Shown: one piece after another, positions 5,901 to 8,527 of the stretch
Layout: the number at the start of each line of letters is the position of its first letter
Position numbering within the stretch: the first letter of the stretch is position 1
From: an uncultured beta proteobacterium
GTDB taxonomy: Bacteria; Pseudomonadota; Gammaproteobacteria; Burkholderiales; Rhodocyclaceae
Assembly: GCA_903910495.1 (NCBI GenBank)
Contig: CAIVZW010000180.1
Coordinates: 1-8,527 of the forward strand
Direction of reading: 5' to 3'
Length of the DNA stretch: 8,527 bases
Made by a program: the position numbers and the translations under genes
Notes under the pieces: model-generated
What the model saw: only the letters and a program-made list of their open reading frames with translations
What the model was told of the DNA's origin: nothing
The model's database searches: none

Positions 5901-7802
5901 CAGTTTGTTGCCGGAAATATCACCGACTGAGTCTACCTGACTCACATTACCCGTCGCCTTCAGCGTAATGTTAGCGGAAGCACCGGAACCAGCGTTAATC
6001 CCCTCAGCCAAGACAAGGTCTTTACTTTCGCCGGTAACGGTGATGTTCACCGACTGGCCAACAGTTCTAATTCCTGAAGTGTCCCCAGCGATGCCAATTT
6101 CAAGCGACTTCCCGTTCTTGAAGGCGAGACTTCCGCCACTCAGGTTGGCGGCGAATGTGTTGACCATATTGGTCGCCTCATCCAGCACGACGCTCCCCGC
6201 CGAAATGACTTCCAGTGTGTTGGCAGTGATTAACCCGTCTGAATTTTGCGTGATCCCGAGCGAACCTGCTTGCAGCTTGAGTGCGCCCGCTTCAGCAGTT
6301 ATCGGTTTATAGATGGCAACTCCACCTGAGTCGCCCGTCTTCAATGTCAATTGCTTAGTACTGGCCCAAAAGATGTCAGCTGCCACAGTAATATTTCCAT
6401 CTGGGCAGGAACCTTCACAACCGTACCCCCCTGATGCATCCACGGTCACGTTAGTTTCAGCCAGAACACCAGTAAGTGCGCCAACACCCAATGCAGAATT
6501 TTGGGCATTTCCAACGAAAGGATCTTCGTCTGTACCCGCTCCTGACATATTGTCACTGGACTCTACGATAGTGATATTCGAAGGATCGAGCAGCAGAGTC
6601 CCCGTCAGGCCCTGCGCCGCTGAGGTATTGACCATGCCCTGGAAATCCAGGTAACGCTTGCCGGAAACCTCGACGAAGCCGCCGTTGCCCGATTGCGCGC
6701 CACCTTTGGCGGTAATGTCACCGTAGAAGCGGGTGATGTCGTCGGCCCAAACAATGACCTTGCCGCCGCTGCCTTGTTCGGTGGCATCGGCGTTCAGTTT
6801 TACGTCCTTGCCGACGTAGCTGATGGTAGCGTTCTGCACGTCGGCATTCTTGCCCGGGTAGTCGCCGCCGACCCGGATCGTTCCTCCACCCTGCGTCCCG
6901 CTGACGTCGATGCGGGCCTGATCGAGCAGGGCCACACGATTGCCCAGCACATCGACCTGGCCGCCTTGGGTACCGGTGGCTTCGATGGAAGCATTCTTGT
7001 CGACGTAGGCGTCCTGCGTGGCCTTGAGGAAGACGCGCCCGCCTTCGCTGGTGACGCTGCTGGCCGAGATCTTGCCGCTGTTCCTGACTAGGGCGCCGAC
7101 CATGCCGATGCGCCCGGAATCGGCCAGGACCTGCCCGAGATTGAGCGCCTGCTCGCTGTCGGCGGTGATTTCGACGCGCACACCCGGCGTCGCGGTGTCG
7201 ATCAGTTGGGCGGTCTTGCCGGCCGCGAGCAGGACTTCACCTTGCGGGGTGTTGATGATGCCGTGATTCTCCACCTGCGTGCCGATGAGGTAGACCGAAC
7301 CGCCGGTCGGGGTGCTGATGCTGCCGTAGTTTTCGACCTTGCCGGCGCCGGGGGTTTCGGTGAAGTTCAGCCTGTTGGCGAGGAAGTCGGCGTTGGACAG
7401 GTTGAGCGTGGAGCCGACGAAACCGGCGGTATCGATCACCGCGCCGGTACCGACCAGGATGCCGGCCGGGTTGATGAGGAACACCCGCCCGTTGGAACTC
7501 AGGGTGCCAAACAGTTGCGAGGGGTTGCTGGTGATGACCCGGTTGAGCACTGAACTGGCGGCCGATATCTGGTTGAAGCGGGTGAGTTCGCCGGCCCCGA
7601 TCGAGAAGCCTTGCCAGTTGATGATGGCGCCGGGCGAATTGGTGACCGTCAGCGTAGTGCCCACTGTGGCGAAACTTGCACTCCCGGCAACCACCTGCCC
7701 GCCGACCGGATTGGCCAGCGCCTGACCGAGACAGAAACAGCCGGCTACCGCCAGCGCCAGCGCCTTGGGTTTAAAAACCGTGGGTTCCCTGTGCTTTTTC
7801 AT
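2940..7802 (-). CDS. TpsA: HMW/filamentous-haemagglutinin-like secreted exoprotein
   Basis: A 1620-residue two-partner-secretion passenger, exported by Sec and then across the outer membrane by the TpsB encoded just upstream. The signal peptide is residues 1-30, cleaved after GQALA before NPVGGQVVAG. The TPS secretion domain (about 31-300) shows INWQGFSIGAGE (61-72), SNPSQLFG with Asn93-Pro94, and VFLINPAGILVGTGAVIDTAGFVGSTL (107-133), the HMW-type NPxGI signature. GFVEVSGKRYLDFQG and LLLDPSNITIV near 375-413 close the conserved region. The rest is Gly/Ser/Thr/Asn-rich and strand-rich, consistent with a long beta-helix. Three imperfect long repeats lie near residues 517-622, 1039-1134 and 1275-1358. 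The tail is Pro/Gly-rich and ends KPGQCRV, with no anchor domain. Rare cysteines occur as pairs at 462/466 and 654/656, plus one at 1618. The start at 7802 has AAGGA 8 nt upstream; an in-frame ATG at 7811 lacks room for a ribosome site. Ligand and host role (adhesion, biofilm) are inferred from the family. Confidence 0.92.
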   Translation of the reverse strand: MKKHREPTVFKPKALALAVAGCFCLGQALANPVGGQVVAGSASFATVGTTLTVTNSPGAIINWQGFSIGAGELTRFNQISAASSVLNRVITSNPSQLFGTLSSNGRVFLINPAGILVGTGAVIDTAGFVGSTLNLSNADFLANRLNFTETPGAGKVENYGSISTPTGGSVYLIGTQVENHGIINTPQGEVLLAAGKTAQLIDTATPGVRVEITADSEQALNLGQVLADSGRIGMVGALVRNSGKISASSVTSEGGRVFLKATQDAYVDKNASIEATGTQGGQVDVLGNRVALLDQARIDVSGTQGGGTIRVGGDYPGKNADVQNATISYVGKDVKLNADATEQGSGGKVIVWADDITRFYGDITAKGGAQSGNGGFVEVSGKRYLDFQGMVNTSAAQGLTGTLLLDPSNITIVESSDNMSGAGTDEDPFVGNAQNSALGVGALTGVLAETNVTVDASGGYGCEGSCPDGNITVAADIFWASTKQLTLKTGDSGGVAIYKPITAEAGALKLQAGSLGITQNSDGLITANTLEVISAGSVVLDEATNMVNTFAANLSGGSLAFKNGKSLEIGIAGDTSGIRTVGQSVNITVTGESKDLVLAEGINAGSGASANITLKATGNVSQVDSVGDISGNKLTVSAGTGIYLPGHNAVWHTCECEGGGYYTYTGNSVPTIELDSYSGDIFYQGDTNLTVKAASTNGSIALFSLWGALSVPGTISAGTGDVWLAAYDWIEQTVDSTTGSISGGLLRTDSYGGTRLAGDNRVTGFTATNYGGGNIRLNNTADTLTTQAITQAEGGNVRINNVGAITVADWIQTDTGNISLTATGTVTLGDLESSRIGLQAGSGGEYNGGKIKITAGAGSDIVLNNIDVYSGDFGYGSGKIKLAAGGNITLNSSAITTEGKAVLQAGSKLTVDGDSSISAYKITLAADRMDLAGRVDALTDGTVWLKPFTAGRAIDLGSFGDAQDSNFLELSQDELNHVSATGDGKLRIGDSTSGILNISAPITIAPAPSGEIIAFGEEEGGPPLISTNNLVLESGTGGVTQSPGATIEATNLLVRSQGSVTLNENNQVSDLLAARSAGDFRFTNAHDFTVGTVNGVSGIKAVDHQVDLRAPGYTITVYDPIKAGMGDITLTAGGIDYWAASSSGKTIFFQATDASKGITLTGGEGSSMLGNGQTRSITLETDKLTLSGGQAQVKNDPEHPDDVGIVIAPYSAERAIVIGEDVGAPNTLYITDTSMTTFNAPALVIGAEAGASPITVNASIDRSGSKLALLSGAAITQAEGSISALALGVSAGGSVSLDGPSNNNNVSYLSIRTTSGDINFANNGGALTLAALSGGVDDPVAINGVSTGSGNIRLSALGRIDLSYAPVVVTDMTGTVTLSSDMGDITDSTAGIKVFAYGLDASAYSGIGSLESPIKNLKTQVSRLKAVNSMANDVAIANWGALTTDDVTAISSPGQVFIVTHSPLTIGMAGVTAIGNVTLVAGGPPPGGATDNLTINGNVTSTSGSIAVVAGNSISISDSVTLYAPNGSIASMSGISPPEVGLPPDDQGQMINALKSETQLGSPPLGGLPPLHLGSGTTAGTQTFEGGVVGGEEPDTFGSQGSTGNGQSGRRGGKPGQCRV
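3729..3980 (-). repeat. TpsA internal long repeat, copy 3
   Basis: Encodes about 84 residues beginning ITQAEGSISALALGVSAGGS and closing NIRLSALG. It has VSLDGPSNNNNVS and INFANNGGALTL blocks matching the other copies, with the middle shortened. A short echo (AITQAEGGNVRINN) also appears near 5400-5445. Confidence 0.45.
4401..4688 (-). repeat. TpsA internal long repeat, copy 2
   Basis: Encodes about 96 residues beginning VTQSPGATIEATNLLVRSQG and closing DITLTAGG. It keeps the SQGSVTLNENNQV, FRFTNAHDFTVG and GIKAVDHQVDL blocks in the same order as copy 1. Confidence 0.5.
5937..6254 (-). repeat. TpsA internal long repeat, copy 1
   Basis: Encodes about 106 residues beginning ITQNSDGLITANTLEVISAG. 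The recurring pattern is ITQ, an inner strand ending in an S-x-GSV-x-L block, an FxN/LxI block, a GI/GIN turn, and a closing NITLKATG. It shares this order with the copies at 4401-4688 and 3729-3980. Confidence 0.5.
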
Positions 7803-7819
7803 AATATCCATCCTTCACC

Positions 7820-7845
7820 AAGGGTCTGAACAGCAAGCGACCCTT
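7820..7845 (-). promoter_or_regulatory. Stem-loop between tpsB and tpsA
   Basis: Within the 60-nt gap between the TpsB stop (7863) and the TpsA start (7802), the minus strand carries AAGGGTC (7845-7839) and its exact complement arm GACCCTT (7826-7820) around a 12-nt loop. The 7-bp stem ends about 17 nt before the TpsA ATG, just ahead of the AAGGA ribosome site. No T-run follows, so it is not a classic terminator. It could be an attenuator or a processing/stability element adjusting the TpsA:TpsB ratio; the function is inferred. Confidence 0.45.
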
Positions 7846-7862
7846 AACTGCATTGATGAAAA

Positions 7863-8527
7863 TTAATAGCTGATAACCAGCCCTATATGGCCGTACCAGG
7901 CTCCGGCCACTTCCGTATCCTGCGGACCACTGTCGACAACCCGCGCCATGTCGGCACGGATCGACGCACTGCGTCCCAGCGCATAGCGCAGGCCGACGCC
8001 GACGCTGGCCATGTTCGTCTTGTTGTAGGTTCCCGGTTCGGTCTTGTTGAAGTTGCCGTGTCCGAAGTCGTAGAAGCCGAGCAGGCGCAGGTTGCCGGGC
8101 ATGCCTTGCGCCGCCGCCAAGTCGGGAGTGAAGACTTCGACGGTGCCGTAGTAGCCGGTGTCGGCGGTGACGACGCGTTCATGGAAGCCGCGCACGGCGG
8201 TGGAACCGACCAGCCCGAACTGTTCGCCGGCGACCAGGGCATCGCGCGTGTATTGCAGGTTGAGCGCGGTACGCAGTTGCCAGTCATCGCCAACGCTGCG
8301 CAGATGGCTCAGACCACCGCGAAACACCGTGTAATTTTGCTTGGCATCGAGCCGGCTGGTCGTGAAGTCGGACTGGCTGCTGTTTGGCCCACCGCCCAGA
8401 TTGCCGGCGGCCGAGAGCATCAGGGTGCTGCTGCGGCCCGGCGAATCGAGCTGGCCGGAATAGGTGATACTCAGGGGGCGGACGGTGATGTCGGCACCGC
8501 CGGCGCCGCAGATCTGCAGCCCGGCCA
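7863..8527 (-). CDS. TpsB: FhaC/ShlB/HecB-family outer-membrane transporter, C-terminal part
   Basis: The reading frame is open from the right edge to the stop at 7863-7865, giving about 220 residues of the C-terminal half of the beta-barrel; the POTRA domains lie outside the window. Alternating amphipathic strands are visible (ITVRPLSITYSGQLDSPG, NYTVFRGGLSHLRSVGDDW, WQLRTALNLQYTRDAL). The hallmark VRGF motif of the L6 loop is at 8184-8195 within STAVRGFHERV. Then come GYYGTVEVFTPDL, LRLLGFYDFGHGNF, ASVGVGLRYALGRSASIRAD and a final strand WYGHIGLVISY with a terminal aromatic residue, as expected for BAM-inserted barrels. TpsB proteins recognise the TPS domain of their partner and translocate it. 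The adjacent tpsA, in the same orientation 60 nt downstream, is the evident substrate. The promoter of the locus must lie beyond the right edge. Confidence 0.9.
   Translation of the reverse strand, partial: AGLQICGAGGADITVRPLSITYSGQLDSPGRSSTLMLSAAGNLGGGPNSSQSDFTTSRLDAKQNYTVFRGGLSHLRSVGDDWQLRTALNLQYTRDALVAGEQFGLVGSTAVRGFHERVVTADTGYYGTVEVFTPDLAAAQGMPGNLRLLGFYDFGHGNFNKTEPGTYNKTNMASVGVGLRYALGRSASIRADMARVVDSGPQDTEVAGAWYGHIGLVISY

Noticed and set aside
3729..6254. CRISPR array or DNA-level tandem repeats in the repetitive tpsA region
   Set aside because: The repetition is at protein level and degenerate; there are no short identical repeats with regular spacers.
6693..7091. Plus-strand open frames opposite tpsA (also at 3087-3665, 5968-6654 and 7339-7725)
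   Set aside because: They mirror the repetitive, glycine- and threonine-rich tpsA codons on the other strand and show no signal peptide, domain or ribosome site.
7803..7811. Upstream in-frame ATG at 7811 as the TpsA start
   Set aside because: The purine-rich GAAGG directly abuts this ATG, leaving no spacing, while the ATG at 7802 has AAGGA at 8 nt and starts a typical MKK signal peptide.

Overview
The window looks like a chromosomal segment of a GC-rich Gram-negative proteobacterium, most likely a betaproteobacterium (Rhodocyclales or a relative). The reasons are the thyA-folA pair, a two-partner secretion (TPS) locus with a secreted FecR-domain protein, and the codon usage. This placement is an inference from family resemblance; no search was run.

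Left part (1-1777). A minus-strand gene of unknown function enters from the left edge, with its N-terminal 83 codons visible. It is separated by about 200 bp of divergent intergenic DNA from a plus-strand folate/thymidylate operon: thyA (450-1271), then folA (from 1271, overlapping the thyA stop by one base). ThyA makes dTMP and oxidises methylene-THF to DHF; FolA reduces the DHF back to THF, so the two enzymes form one cycle.

Middle (1762-2204). This stretch has no intact gene. It holds the minus-strand remains of a TPR/SPINDLY (O-GlcNAc-transferase-like, GT41) glycosyltransferase: the N-terminal TPR segment is joined out of frame to the extreme C-terminus, and the catalytic middle is gone. 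A pair of perfect 9-bp palindromes of a common proteobacterial intergenic repeat type (2131-2204) lies at its 5' end.

Right part (2219-8527, minus strand). This is a TPS locus transcribed right to left. First comes the C-terminal part of the outer-membrane transporter TpsB (FhaC/ShlB/HecB family, cut by the window edge). Then comes a 1620-residue secreted HMW/FHA-like TpsA exoprotein, followed after 1 nt by a 239-residue exported FecR-domain protein. A 7-bp stem-loop lies between tpsB and tpsA. TpsB should export TpsA through the outer membrane. FecR is exported and tightly co-translated with TpsA, but its role is unknown. The dead GT41 gene at the end of the same strand recalls HMW1A/B/C systems, where a GT41 enzyme glycosylates the adhesin, and suggests a TPS glycosylation module that has decayed here.

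The points most worth a second look are the TpsB-TpsA-FecR-(GT41) gene order, the sharp GC drop inside tpsA at the end of its secretion domain, the cysteine pairs in the TpsA passenger, and the collapsed glycosyltransferase.
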